Notes: generated by a model not told the origin, from the sequence alone. DNA of 64,000 nucleotides from JACVRW01 sp963808545 (GCA_963808545.1 CAWEGB010000008.1:682001-746000); one strand, 5' to 3'. Numbered from the stretch's first letter, positions 16,064-26,573 are shown. Program-made: numbers and translations.

Positions 16064-18138
16064 CGCGGAGCTCCCCCGTCCAGGGCGTCGGCGGCCTCGA
16101 GCACGCGCTCGGCCGTCATCGGCAGCTCGGTCAGCTGCAAGCCGAGCGAGGCGAGCGCGTTGCCGATCGCCGCGGGCACCGGCGGCAGCGCCGTCTCGCC
16201 CAGGCCGTGCGCCTCGGCGCCCTCGCTCTCGATCAGCTCATGGGTCAGCCGGCCCGGCATGTCGCCGATCGCCGGCAGGTTGTAGTCGCTCAGGTTGGTG
16301 CCGGTGAGCTGGCCGTCCGACTGCTCCACCTCCTCGAGGAGGGCCGTGCCCAGGCCCATGATCATCGAGCCCTCGTTCTGCAGCTCGGCCCCCTTGCGGT
16401 CCACCACCCTCCCGGCGTAGACAGCGGCGTGGAGATGCTCCACGGAGATCTCCCCGGTCTCGTCGTCCACCAGCACGTGGGCGGCGGCCGCCCCCTGGTG
16501 CCAGTGCGTCGAGGCGATCCCCTGGCCGGTGTCGGGATCGAGGCCACCGTCGTTCTCCACCTCGCCGTAGCCCCGCTCGCCCCCGTTGGCGTTCAGGTCG
16601 GCCACGGCCTCGCGCAGGGCCCGGCCCATCATGTGGGTCGAGCGGCTGGAGGTGGTCCTCGTGTCGTAGGGCGAGCTGTCGGTGTCCGGGTCCGGAACCT
16701 CGATCTGGCCGGGCTCGCAGCCCAGCAGCTCGGCCCCCATCACGCGCAGCGATTCGCGCACGCCCTGCCCCATCTCGCAGGACGCGCTGCGAACGACGTA
16801 GCCCACCGGCGTGCGCTCCACGGCGATCGCGGCCCGGCTCGGGGTCTGCATGCCCTTGAGCAGCACGCACAGGCCCTTGCCCTCGGGGTGGCGCTCGTAG
16901 TCGACGGCATCCGCCGCCGCCTGCAGGCACTCCTCGAAGTGCACGTCGTGCATGACCTCGCCGGTGGCAAACCGGTCGCCGTCGCGCAGCAGGTTCTTGC
17001 GCCGCAGCTCGAGCGGGCTCATTCCCAGCCGCTCGGCCAGCAGATCCATCGCGCGCTCGGACGCCCACACCGACTGGGTGGCCCCGTAGCCCCGGAACGC
17101 GCCGTTGGGAGGCAGGTTCGTGTACACCGCAAGCGAGTCCACCCGCACGTGCGGTATCCGGTAGGGACCCACGCCCGCGTAGCCGAGCTTGGTGGCAACT
17201 CCCGGGCCGCAGTCCGCGTAGGCGCCGGTGTCGACCCAGCAGTCGAGCTGCTTGGCCACCAGCGTGCCGTCCAGCCGGGCGCCGATCCGCACGCGCACCA
17301 CCGCCGGGTGGCGGTTGAGCGTCATCCACTCCTCGGCGCGGCCGAGCACCGCCCTGACCGGTCGTCCGGCCTTGCGCGCCAGGCAGGCCACCACAGCCTC
17401 GAGCCGGGTGAAGGTCTTGGCGCCGAACGAGCCGCCCATGGGAGGCGCCACCACGCGGATGCGCTCTTCGTCGAGGCCGAGCAGGCCGGCCAGATCGTCG
17501 CGCAGGTTGAACGGCGTCTGGGTGCCGGTGTGCAGCTCGAGCCGCCCGTCCTCGCGCCAGACCGCCGCGCTGGCGTGCGGCTCCATGGGCGCGTGCTGGG
17601 CGCCGGCCGTGCGGAATGTCTCGTCCACGACCACCGAGGCGGAGGCCAAGCCCTCCTCGGCGTCGCCCTGAACGAGCCGGAAGCGGTGGCAGACGTTGGT
17701 GTCCTCGAGCGGCCGGACGCCGATGGACACGGCATCGTCGGCGGAGGTGCCGGCCTCCGGGTGCAGCAGCGGTGCGCCCTCGGCCACGGCCGAGAGCGGG
17801 TCGAGCACCGCGGGGAGCTCCTCGTAGTCCACCTGCACCGCTTCGGCCGCAGCGCGGGCGAGCGCGGGCGTGGGAGCGGCCACCGCGGCCACGATGTCGC
17901 CGGCGAAGCGAGCGGGATCGGCGAGCACGGTCTGATCCTTTAGCTGGCAGCCGTAGCGGCCGAGGTCGGCCACGTCCTCGGGCAGCAGCGCCACGGTCTC
18001 ATCCGAGAGCGCGGAGGCATCGATCGAGCTAACGCGGGCGTGAGGGTGTGGCGAGCGCACGAAGGCCGCGTGCCAGGCGCCGGGCAGCTCGACGTCCTGG
18101 GAGTAGCGGATCGAACCGTCCACCCGGGCGTCGCTCAC
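16060..18138 (-). CDS. Molybdenum hydroxylase large (molybdopterin) subunit, xanthine dehydrogenase/CoxL family
   Basis: A 692-residue catalytic subunit of the xanthine oxidase family, somewhat shorter than the usual 760-800. Features: the N-terminal a/b hammerhead domain (DGSIRYSQDVELPGAWHAA), GGSFGAKTF for cofactor binding, GAFRGYGATQSVWASE and the C-terminal HGLGETALPPVPAAIGNAL holding the expected catalytic glutamate. The carbon monoxide dehydrogenase active-site cysteine loop (AYRCSFR) is absent, so it is not CO dehydrogenase. Predicted role: hydroxylation of an aromatic, N-heterocyclic or aldehyde carbon with water. The GTG at 18138 overlaps the FAD subunit stop as GTGA. Confidence 0.93.
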   Translation of the reverse strand: MSDARVDGSIRYSQDVELPGAWHAAFVRSPHPHARVSSIDASALSDETVALLPEDVADLGRYGCQLKDQTVLADPARFAGDIVAAVAAPTPALARAAAEAVQVDYEELPAVLDPLSAVAEGAPLLHPEAGTSADDAVSIGVRPLEDTNVCHRFRLVQGDAEEGLASASVVVDETFRTAGAQHAPMEPHASAAVWREDGRLELHTGTQTPFNLRDDLAGLLGLDEERIRVVAPPMGGSFGAKTFTRLEAVVACLARKAGRPVRAVLGRAEEWMTLNRHPAVVRVRIGARLDGTLVAKQLDCWVDTGAYADCGPGVATKLGYAGVGPYRIPHVRVDSLAVYTNLPPNGAFRGYGATQSVWASERAMDLLAERLGMSPLELRRKNLLRDGDRFATGEVMHDVHFEECLQAAADAVDYERHPEGKGLCVLLKGMQTPSRAAIAVERTPVGYVVRSASCEMGQGVRESLRVMGAELLGCEPGQIEVPDPDTDSSPYDTRTTSSRSTHMMGRALREAVADLNANGGERGYGEVENDGGLDPDTGQGIASTHWHQGAAAAHVLVDDETGEISVEHLHAAVYAGRVVDRKGAELQNEGSMIMGLGTALLEEVEQSDGQLTGTNLSDYNLPAIGDMPGRLTHELIESEGAEAHGLGETALPPVPAAIGNALASLGLQLTELPMTAERVLEAADALDGGAPR

Positions 18139-18968
18139 GCCACCGCCTCCAGGGCGCGGCGCACCTCGACCTCGATGATGCGCTTGCGGTAGGCCGACGA
18201 GCCACGCGAGTCGTCCAGCGGGTCGATCTCACGCGCGTAGCGGCGGGCTATCTCCGCCGTCTCCTTGGGGCCGGGCGGCCCGTCGCCCGCCAGGGCGAGC
18301 GCGTCGGGCAGCTCGCGCGGGCGGTCGGACACGGCACCCACCACCACCCTCAGCCCCTGCTCGCCGCGCGCGGCCGCCACGGCCACGCAGGGACGGTCCT
18401 CGCTCCCGCGCGAGCGAAACTTGCGGTAGACCGCCCGTGACGGGCAGGGCGGGACACGCACCTCAACGAGCAGCTCGTCCGGCTCGATGCAGGTCTCGTA
18501 GAAGCCGAGGATCAGCTCCTCGATCGACACCGTGCGCGTACCTCGGCGCGACCGCAGCACCGCCCGCGCCCCCAGCGCCGCCAGCACCGCCGGCGGGTCG
18601 GAGGCGTAGTCGGCGTCGGCCAGCACGCCGCCCACGGTGGCCTGGTTGCGCACCCGTGGGCTGGCCACGAGCGAGAACGCGCGGGCCAGCACGGGCCAGC
18701 CGGCGCGCACCGCCCCCGAGCGCTCCACCGCCCGGTGGCGCGCCATGGCGCCGAGCCGCAGCTCGCCCTCCACCACCTCCACGTAGTCGATCCCGCGCAC
18801 ACCGCCGAGGGAGAGCAGCGCTTCGGGGCCGATCAGGTCCTGGTTCATCAGGATCGCCAGGAAGGTGCCGCCGGCCAGCACCGTGGCGTCATCGCCCCGC
18901 TCGCCGCGCGCGGCGAGCGCCTCCTCGAGGGTGGCCGGGCAGAGCCACTCCGGGTCAGCGGCCCCCAC
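18135..18968 (-). CDS. Molybdenum hydroxylase medium subunit, FAD-binding (CoxM-like)
   Basis: A 277-residue FAD subunit of the xanthine oxidase family. The nucleotide-binding segments are VLAGGTFLAILMN near residue 30 and SPRVRNQATVGGVLADADYASD near residue 103, followed by the CO dehydrogenase flavoprotein C-terminal domain. The order M-L-S is the usual order for these clusters. The GTG at 18968 lies 6 bases after the stop of the upstream swivelling-domain gene. Confidence 0.93.
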   Translation of the reverse strand: MGAADPEWLCPATLEEALAARGERGDDATVLAGGTFLAILMNQDLIGPEALLSLGGVRGIDYVEVVEGELRLGAMARHRAVERSGAVRAGWPVLARAFSLVASPRVRNQATVGGVLADADYASDPPAVLAALGARAVLRSRRGTRTVSIEELILGFYETCIEPDELLVEVRVPPCPSRAVYRKFRSRGSEDRPCVAVAAARGEQGLRVVVGAVSDRPRELPDALALAGDGPPGPKETAEIARRYAREIDPLDDSRGSSAYRKRIIEVEVRRALEAVA

Positions 18969-18974
18969 TCGAGC

Positions 18975-20702
18975 TCAGCCGAGGATCTCGACGACGCCGG
19001 TGGTGCCGTTCACGCGGATGCGGTCGCCGGTGGAGATGCGATCGCCCGCGTTGGTGGTGCCCACCACCGCCGGGATGCCGAACTCGCGCGCAACCACGGC
19101 GGGGTGCGACACCGCGCCGCCCGCCTCGGTGACCAGGCCGGTGATCTTCGTGAACAGCACCACCCACGCGGGATTGGTCATGCGGCAGACGAGGATCTCG
19201 CCGTCCTTGACCTGGTCGAACTCGTCCAGGGAGCGCACGAAGCGGGCGTCGCCCTCGACCACCCCGGGCGAGGCAGCCAGGCCCTTGACCTCGCCGGTGG
19301 TGGACGGCTCGCCGGCGTGGAACTTCTCCGGGAAGCCCCAGAGAGCGTTGTAGGGAAAGTCGAGCGCCGGCTGGGTGGCCGTGCCCACCCACGATGGCGG
19401 CCGCTTCTCCGAAGCCTCCTCCAGCTGGTCGCGGCGATCGCCCACCAGCTCGCGCGCGTCCACCGACGACTGGTCGGCCATCAGCAGGCGCAGCTCGTTG
19501 TAGCGGAGGTACATCACGTCCTCGGGATCGTCGAGCGTCCCCGCATCCACGAGCTTGCGGGCGATCGCGATCAGCACCAGTCGCAGCCGGGCGTTGGTGC
19601 CCTGGTCGATGTAGAAGTGATGGTCCGGGGTGAGTGGGTTCATGCTCAGCGAGCGCTCGAGCGCCGACTTGAGCTCATCGCCCTCGACGCCCTCGAGCGC
19701 CTCCTTCTTGGCGGCCTCCAGGTCGTCGCGCACCGCGCCGATGTTCGCCGAATAGTCGTAGTCGGTCGCCAGGTAGCCCCGGACCGCCTCGATCATCGGC
19801 GCCGGATCCTCGACCCAGGTGCGGAAGGCGAACTCGTGGGACCAGATGGCCTTGTAGCCGAAGGCCTGCTGGTGCGGCTCGATGCGCTCCTCGATGAACC
19901 GCTTCCCGCGGTCGGACCCCTCCAGCGCGGCGGTCACGTCGGCCGCGGTGTCGCCCTCGAAGGCGGCGGAGAGCTCGGAGTCGTCCTTGATCTCCTCCTT
20001 CATCTTCCAGAGGTCCTCGATCGAGTCCCAGTTGCGGTCGGCGACCGAGCTCTGCAGGCGTCCCATCAGCGCCGCGGCGGCGTCACCCTTCTCCTCCTCC
20101 AGCAGGCCGTTGAGCGCCTGGGTGGAGGCGAACTGGGCGAAGTTGAGCATCCAGTGGATCTTCCAGTGGCGGTCGTGGATGTCGATGGCGTCCTCGAGCA
20201 GAACCGCCATGTCGAGGAAGGACGCGCCCTCGGTGTCGTAGCCGTCGAGGTACTCGAAGTTCCGCTCGATCTCGGGGCGCAGGCGCTCGTTCCACCAGTC
20301 GAGGAAGTTCTCGGCGTAATGGGGAAGCACCCAGCCGAGGTACGCGCCGATCTTCTCGGCGTGGTCCGGGTCCCGCGGGACGCGGGGCACGTAACGCGAC
20401 TGGTACTCCGTGGCCTCCGAGTGGATGCCCGGGTCGGAGGGGACGGCGGCGGTGTAGACGTAGCCGTTGATCGCCTTGGCCACCCAGTCGCAGGCGAAGG
20501 GGGTGCCGAAGCGGCGGAACATGTGGTCGCAGGTGAGCCACCAGCCGCCGATGTCGAAGAACATCGGCGAGACCGGATTGGGACAGTGCAGATCGTCGTA
20601 GATCCAGAAGAGCTCCTTCTCGCCGTCGTCCCACTCGATCGGGAACTCCTCGCTCCCGTGGAACTCGCCGAGCACCTCCTCACCCGCACTCGTGACCGTC
20701 AT
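18975..20702 (-). CDS. PEP-utilizing (phosphohistidine swivelling) domain protein, partner of the split dikinase
   Basis: A 575-residue protein and first gene of the operon. The last 85 residues form the PEP-synthase swivelling domain with the phosphohistidine motif TEAGGAVSHPAVVAREFGIPA. The preceding 450 residues are a helical, Trp-rich central region like that of phenylphosphate synthase subunit A and rifampin phosphotransferase. The C-terminal PEP/pyruvate barrel is missing. The histidine would accept a phosphoryl group from the ATP-binding protein at 11377-12288 and pass it to an unknown acceptor, for example a phenol or enol. The ATG at 20702 is preceded by GGAGGAGGAG. Confidence 0.88.
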   Translation of the reverse strand: MTVTSAGEEVLGEFHGSEEFPIEWDDGEKELFWIYDDLHCPNPVSPMFFDIGGWWLTCDHMFRRFGTPFACDWVAKAINGYVYTAAVPSDPGIHSEATEYQSRYVPRVPRDPDHAEKIGAYLGWVLPHYAENFLDWWNERLRPEIERNFEYLDGYDTEGASFLDMAVLLEDAIDIHDRHWKIHWMLNFAQFASTQALNGLLEEEKGDAAAALMGRLQSSVADRNWDSIEDLWKMKEEIKDDSELSAAFEGDTAADVTAALEGSDRGKRFIEERIEPHQQAFGYKAIWSHEFAFRTWVEDPAPMIEAVRGYLATDYDYSANIGAVRDDLEAAKKEALEGVEGDELKSALERSLSMNPLTPDHHFYIDQGTNARLRLVLIAIARKLVDAGTLDDPEDVMYLRYNELRLLMADQSSVDARELVGDRRDQLEEASEKRPPSWVGTATQPALDFPYNALWGFPEKFHAGEPSTTGEVKGLAASPGVVEGDARFVRSLDEFDQVKDGEILVCRMTNPAWVVLFTKITGLVTEAGGAVSHPAVVAREFGIPAVVGTTNAGDRISTGDRIRVNGTTGVVEILG

Positions 20703-20761
20703 ACGCTGCTCCTCCTCCGCTCGAACGAACCGCTGGTGTGAGCCTTCCCCGATTCGATCGT

Positions 20762-20777
20762 AGATAATCGATGATCT
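20762..20777. promoter_or_regulatory. Imperfect palindrome upstream of the 14-gene operon (candidate GntR operator)
   Basis: AGATAATCGATGATCT is an inverted repeat around ATCGAT with one mismatched pair. It lies 60 bases before the ATG of the first operon gene and overlaps a possible minus-strand -10 box TTATCT. The operon encodes its own FCD-type GntR protein, the most likely binder. The assignment rests on position and symmetry only. Confidence 0.4.
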
Positions 20778-20789
20778 GCCGTCGGCCGG

Positions 20790-20810
20790 GCGGGACGCCG
20801 ACTGTCCCGC
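20790..20810 (-). terminator. Hairpin downstream of the polA-ydcZ unit
   Basis: GCGGGAC (20790-20796) pairs perfectly with GTCCCGC (20804-20810) around a 7-base loop. It sits directly after the stop of the YdcZ-like gene and before the promoter region of the next operon. No U-tract follows, which is common in very GC-rich genomes. Confidence 0.45.
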
Positions 20811-20813
20811 GGG

Positions 20814-21260
20814 TCACTCGCGGACGATCAGCACCGTCCCCGCCGCGAGGAGCGCGATGCCCAGCAGCTTCTGCCAGGTGATCGCCCGCTCGTCGAGGCC
20901 GAGCACGCCGGCGCGGTCGAGCACCACCGAGAGGGCGAGCTGCCCCGCGATCACCGCGGCCGTGGCCCCGCCCGCACCCAGCTCGCGCACGGTGATCAGG
21001 GTGATCAGAACGATCGCCGCGCCGCCAACTCCGCCGAGAATCCAGTAGTACCAGGCCGGGGACTCGGCGCCCTCGTCGCCACTGAGCCCGCCGCCGACCG
21101 TGAAGGTCAGCACCAGGATGACGGCGGTTCCGACCAGAAAGCTAACGAGCGCCGCACCCAGGCTTCCGACCGAGTTCGAGATGACGTTGTTGGCCGGAGC
21201 CTGTGCGGCCACCAGCCCGCCCGCGGCCACCGTCAGGAGTACGGCGACCTCCTTGCTCAC
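20814..21260 (-). CDS. DMT-type membrane protein, YdcZ/DUF606 family
   Basis: A 148-residue hydrophobic protein with four to five membrane segments, beginning LLTVAAGGLVAAQAPANNVI, which fits the DUF606 family. The central loop GGGLSGDEGAESPAWYYW is followed by further helices. The function of this family is not settled. The GTG at 21260 overlaps the polA stop as GTGA, so it is expressed with polA. Confidence 0.82.
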   Translation of the reverse strand: MSKEVAVLLTVAAGGLVAAQAPANNVISNSVGSLGAALVSFLVGTAVILVLTFTVGGGLSGDEGAESPAWYYWILGGVGGAAIVLITLITVRELGAGGATAAVIAGQLALSVVLDRAGVLGLDERAITWQKLLGIALLAAGTVLIVRE

Positions 21261-24022
21261 TTGGCCTCGAGCCAGTTTTCGCCGACGCCGAGGTCGACCT
21301 CCAGAGGCGGGTCCATCTCGAACGCGCCGGCCATCTCGCGGATCACTATCCCCGACGCCGCCTCCACCTCCGCCTCCGCCGCCTCGTAGAGGAGCTCGTC
21401 ATGAATCTGTAGCACCAGCCGGGTCTCGAGGCCGTCGGCGCGCAGGCTGTCGCGGGCCCGCACCATGGCCACCTTGATGATGTCGGCCGCCGTGCCCTGG
21501 ATCACCATGTTCACGGCGAGGCGCTCGCCCAGCGAGCGGGTCTGGAACTGACGGGAGCGCAGCTCGGGCACGCGTCGGATGCGGCCGAACAGCGTGGTCA
21601 CGTGGCCCTCTTCGCGCGCGCTCTCGATCGTGCTCTCGATGAACTCCTTGACCTTCGGGAAGCGTTCGAAGTACCGGTCGATGAACTCCTGCGCCTCCTC
21701 CTGCGGGATCTGCAGGCGGTCAGCGAGCCCGTAGGCCGACAGCCCGTACACGATCCCATAGTTGACCATCTTGGCCTTCGAGCGCGTGCCGGGATCGGTC
21801 TTGCCTCCGAGGATCGCCTCGGCGGTGGCGGTGTGCACGTCCTCGCCGCGGCGGAAGATCTCCTTCAGAACCGGCTCCTCCGCGATGTGGGCCAGCAGCC
21901 GCAGCTCGACCTGCGAGTAGTCGGCCGAGATCAGCCGCCGGCCCGGCCCGGCGGTGAAGCACGCCCGGATCTCACGGCCCTGCTCGGTGCGGATCGGGAT
22001 GTTCTGCAGGTTCGGGTTGGTGCTCGACAGGCGGCCCGTGGCCGTTGCGGTCTGGTTGAAGGTGGTGTGCAGCCGGCCGTCGTCCGAGATCAGCTCGGGG
22101 AAGGCATCCAGATAGGTGGACTTGAGCTTGGTCACCTCGCGCCACTCCTCGATCGCGGGAACGATCTCGTGCTCGTCGCGAATGGCCTGGAGCACGCGGG
22201 CGTCGGTGGAGAAGCCGGTCTTGCCACGGCGCTTGCGCGACAGCCCGAGCTTGTCGAACAGGATCGGGGCCAGCTGCTGGGGCGAGCCGATCGTGAACTC
22301 CTCCCCCGCGAGCTCCCAGACGCGGCGCTCGAGCTCGGCTGAGCGGACGCCGAAGCGCTTGCTGATCTTCTGCAGGCGGGCCACGTCGAGCGTGATGCCC
22401 TCGCGCTCCATCTCCACCAGCACGTCCACCAGTGGCAGCTCGACCTCGCGGAACAGGCTGGTCAGGCCGTCCTCCTCCAGGCGCTCGCGCTGGCGCTCGG
22501 CCAGCACGCGGGTCAGGACCGCGCGCTCGGCCACGCCGTCGGCGCCCTCGACCTTGGCGCCGATGCCGTTCTCGGTGGCCAGGTCGTCGAGCGGATAGCC
22601 GCGCCGAGCCGGGTCGATCAGGTAGGCCGCGACCATCGTGTCGTGCTCGAGCGGCGGCGGATCGGCGGGGTCGTCGGCCACGGCGATCGTCTTCCAGTCG
22701 TGGGCCACGACAGGCCGCTCACCGCGGGCGAGGGTGAAGGCGGCCAGCGTCTCCGCCTCGGCCACCAGCACCTCGTCGCCCGCCCAGGCGGCCACGGTGA
22801 GCGGGCCGCGGCTGACGGCGTCGAGATCGAAGGAGCCCTGGGGCGAGCCGCCGGCCGCGGCGGTGGCGACCGGGGCCGGCGCCTGGGTCGCCTCGGGCTG
22901 GGCCTCGGCCTCGGGGTCGAGCTCGCCGGCGAGCTCGGGGGCGTCGGGGTCGTTGAGGTCGAGATCGGCGCCCGCCGCGGCCCCGGCGCCGGTGACCGCC
23001 TCGTCGGGCTGCTCGCCCGGGCGCAGGGCTGCGACCGCCACCAGCTCGCCCTCGAGCCCGCCCAGCTCGGCCACCGGAACCTCGCGCGCCGGCACCCGGA
23101 TCACCTCCTCGACCCGCTCGGCGGGCGCGGCGCCGTCCTCGCCCAGAGCCTCCTCCAGGCGCTCGAGGGGAGCCCGCAGCTCGAACTCACGGAAGGTCTC
23201 GCGCAGGCGCGAGCGGTCCGGCTCGCGCGCGATCACCCCGTCGAAGTCCACCTCCACGTCGACGTCGCGCACGGCGGTGGCCAGCTGCTTGGAGATGCGG
23301 GCGTTGTCGGCGTGCTCGGTGAGGTTCTGCTTGCGCTTGGCCCCCGAGATCGAATCGATGTTCGAGAGCACCCCCTCGAGGTCGCCCCACTCCTGCAGCA
23401 GCTGGGACGCGGTCTTGTCGCCGATCCCCGGCACCCCGGGGATGTTGTCCGAGGTGTCGCCCTTGAGCCCCACGAAGTCGGGCACGAGCTCCGGCGGGAT
23501 GCCGTAGCGCTCGATCACCGCGTCGCGGTCGTAGACCTTCGTGTCGGTCACGCCGCGGCCTGTGGCCATCACGGTCACCCCGGGCTCGATCAGCTGGAAC
23601 AGGTCGCGGTCGCCGGTGAGCACCGTCACGTCGATCCCCTGCTCCCGCGCCTGGCGAGCCAGCGTGGCGATCACGTCGTCCGCCTCGTAGCCCTGCACCC
23701 GCACGTTCTGGTAGCCGAAGGCGTCGACCAGCGGCTGCATGTGCGGCCACTGCTCCTGCAGCAGATCGGGGCGCGACTCGCGGTGGCCCTTGTACTCCTC
23801 GTAGATCACCTCGCGGCCGGACATGCCCGCGTCCCACACCACGAGCGTCGGCCTGACCCCGTAGTCGGAGATCATCTTCACGAGCATCGAGGCGAACCCG
23901 AAGATCGCGTTGGTGGGCTGGCCCTTGGACGTCGCGATCGACTCGGGTAGGGCGAAGAACGCGCGATAGACGAGGCTGTTCCCGTCGATCAGGAGGAGCT
24001 CCTTGGTGGTCTCGTCGGGCAC
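21257..24022 (-). CDS. polA: DNA polymerase I
   Basis: A 921-residue family A polymerase for Okazaki-fragment processing and repair. The N-terminal 5'-3' exonuclease spans about residues 8-290 (LLLIDGNSLVYRAFFALP, GDTSDNIPGVPGIGDKTA). Polymerase motifs are DYSQVELRLLAHI (A), KAKMVNYGIVYGLSAYG (B) and QIHDELLYE (C). The middle proofreading domain lacks the acidic exo motifs and is preceded by an Ala/Pro/Glu-rich linker at about residues 345-400, so 3'-5' exonuclease is probably absent. The GTG start at 24022 lies 8 bases after a GATAGT -10 box, suggesting a leaderless message. Confidence 0.97.
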   Translation of the reverse strand: MPDETTKELLLIDGNSLVYRAFFALPESIATSKGQPTNAIFGFASMLVKMISDYGVRPTLVVWDAGMSGREVIYEEYKGHRESRPDLLQEQWPHMQPLVDAFGYQNVRVQGYEADDVIATLARQAREQGIDVTVLTGDRDLFQLIEPGVTVMATGRGVTDTKVYDRDAVIERYGIPPELVPDFVGLKGDTSDNIPGVPGIGDKTASQLLQEWGDLEGVLSNIDSISGAKRKQNLTEHADNARISKQLATAVRDVDVEVDFDGVIAREPDRSRLRETFREFELRAPLERLEEALGEDGAAPAERVEEVIRVPAREVPVAELGGLEGELVAVAALRPGEQPDEAVTGAGAAAGADLDLNDPDAPELAGELDPEAEAQPEATQAPAPVATAAAGGSPQGSFDLDAVSRGPLTVAAWAGDEVLVAEAETLAAFTLARGERPVVAHDWKTIAVADDPADPPPLEHDTMVAAYLIDPARRGYPLDDLATENGIGAKVEGADGVAERAVLTRVLAERQRERLEEDGLTSLFREVELPLVDVLVEMEREGITLDVARLQKISKRFGVRSAELERRVWELAGEEFTIGSPQQLAPILFDKLGLSRKRRGKTGFSTDARVLQAIRDEHEIVPAIEEWREVTKLKSTYLDAFPELISDDGRLHTTFNQTATATGRLSSTNPNLQNIPIRTEQGREIRACFTAGPGRRLISADYSQVELRLLAHIAEEPVLKEIFRRGEDVHTATAEAILGGKTDPGTRSKAKMVNYGIVYGLSAYGLADRLQIPQEEAQEFIDRYFERFPKVKEFIESTIESAREEGHVTTLFGRIRRVPELRSRQFQTRSLGERLAVNMVIQGTAADIIKVAMVRARDSLRADGLETRLVLQIHDELLYEAAEAEVEAASGIVIREMAGAFEMDPPLEVDLGVGENWLEAK

Positions 24023-24030
24023 GTCTCCAC

Positions 24031-24065
24031 ACTATCGGCGCGGCCCGCCACACCCGCCCTATCAT
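24031..24065. promoter_or_regulatory. Divergent -10 boxes of polA and malic enzyme
   Basis: In the 54-base gap the minus strand carries GATAGT (24036-24031), 8 bases before the polA GTG. The plus strand carries TATCAT (24060-24065), 11 bases before the malic enzyme ATG. Both would give leaderless or nearly leaderless transcripts. No clear -35 boxes were found. Confidence 0.4.
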
Positions 24066-24076
24066 CCGGCCTGCCC

Positions 24077-25533
<1,457 letters not shown>

Positions 25534-25534
<1 letters not shown>

Positions 25535-26451
25535 TGCGAGTCACAGTCACAGGAGCCACCGGCACCATCGGGAGCGCGTTCACGCGCGAGCTCTCCGCGC
25601 GCGGCGACGAGGTCACTGCCCTGTCGCGCGACGCGAGCCGTGCCGGCGCCGCGCTCGGCGTCGATGCCGATGAGTGGAAGGACCCCAAGGGCGAGCGGCC
25701 GCCGCTCGACTCCCTGCGCGGTCGCGACGCGGTCGTGCACCTGCTGGGCGAGACGGTGGCGCAGCGCTGGTCGGACGAGGTCAAGCGCGAGATCCGCGAT
25801 TCGCGGATCCTCTCCACCCGCAACCTGGTCGAGGCGCTGGGCGAGCTGCCCGAGGGCGAGCGCCCGGACGTGCTGGTCTGCCAGTCCGCCACCGGCTGGT
25901 ACGGCGCCCATGGCGACGAGCGCGTGGACGAGTCCGCGCCGGCGGCGGGCGACTTCCTGGCCCGGGTGACCGCGGACTGGGAGGCCGAGGCCGGCAGGGC
26001 GGCCGAGCTGGGGCTGCGAGTGGCGCTCACCCGCACCGGGGTGGTGCTGTCCGAGTCCGGCGGAGCGCTCGAGAAGATGCTGCCCTTCTTCAAGCTGGGC
26101 GTCGGCGGCCCGGTGGCGGGCGGAAAGCAGTACGTGCCCTGGGTCCATCTCGACGACGTGGTCGGGGCGCTCGTGTTCGCCGTCGACACGGCCGGCGCGG
26201 ACGGCCCGCTGAACGTGACCGCGCCCGAGCCTGTGACCAACAAGGAGCTCTCGTCGGCGCTCGGCCGCGTGCTCCACCGCCCCGCCTTCGCCCCCGTGCC
26301 CGGCCTCGCCGTCAAGACTCTCTACGGAGAGATGGCCGAGATCGTGACCACGGGCGTGCGCGCCGTGCCGGCGAAGCTCACCGAGCTCGGCTACGTGTTC
26401 CGGCGCCCGGATCTAGAGGGCGCGCTGCGCGACGCGACGGGCAGCGGTTAG
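25534..26451 (+). CDS. TIGR01777 family epimerase (YfcH-like, short-chain dehydrogenase fold)
   Basis: A 305-residue NAD(P)-binding protein beginning with the Rossmann motif TVTGATGTIGSAF. Family signatures are VHLLGETVAQRWSDEVK, SATGWYGAHGDERVDES, TRTGVVLSESGGALEKMLPFF and YVPWVHLDDVVGALVFA. The DUF1731 C-terminal segment ends with VPAKLTELGYVFRRPDLEGAL. The biochemical role is unknown; some family members affect cell division in plastids and cyanobacteria. The ATG overlaps the malic enzyme stop by one base (TGATG). Confidence 0.93.
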
Positions 26452-26573
26452 CCGGGCTGCGCTCCGCTCGGGCCAGCACTCGCCTCGGACCCTTGCCGGT
26501 GGCCGCGATCGGCGGAGCGTTCGACGAGAAACGCACCGCTATAGGTGCATAAATCGCCAGACGCCCGGGCCAC

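Noticed and set aside
16060..18138. Carbon monoxide dehydrogenase large subunit
   Set aside because: The CO dehydrogenase active-site loop with its copper-binding cysteine is missing; the sequence has FRGYG as in other xanthine oxidase family enzymes.
18975..20702. Complete PEP synthase or pyruvate phosphate dikinase
   Set aside because: Only the swivelling domain is present here and the ATP-binding half is in another gene; there is no PEP/pyruvate barrel.
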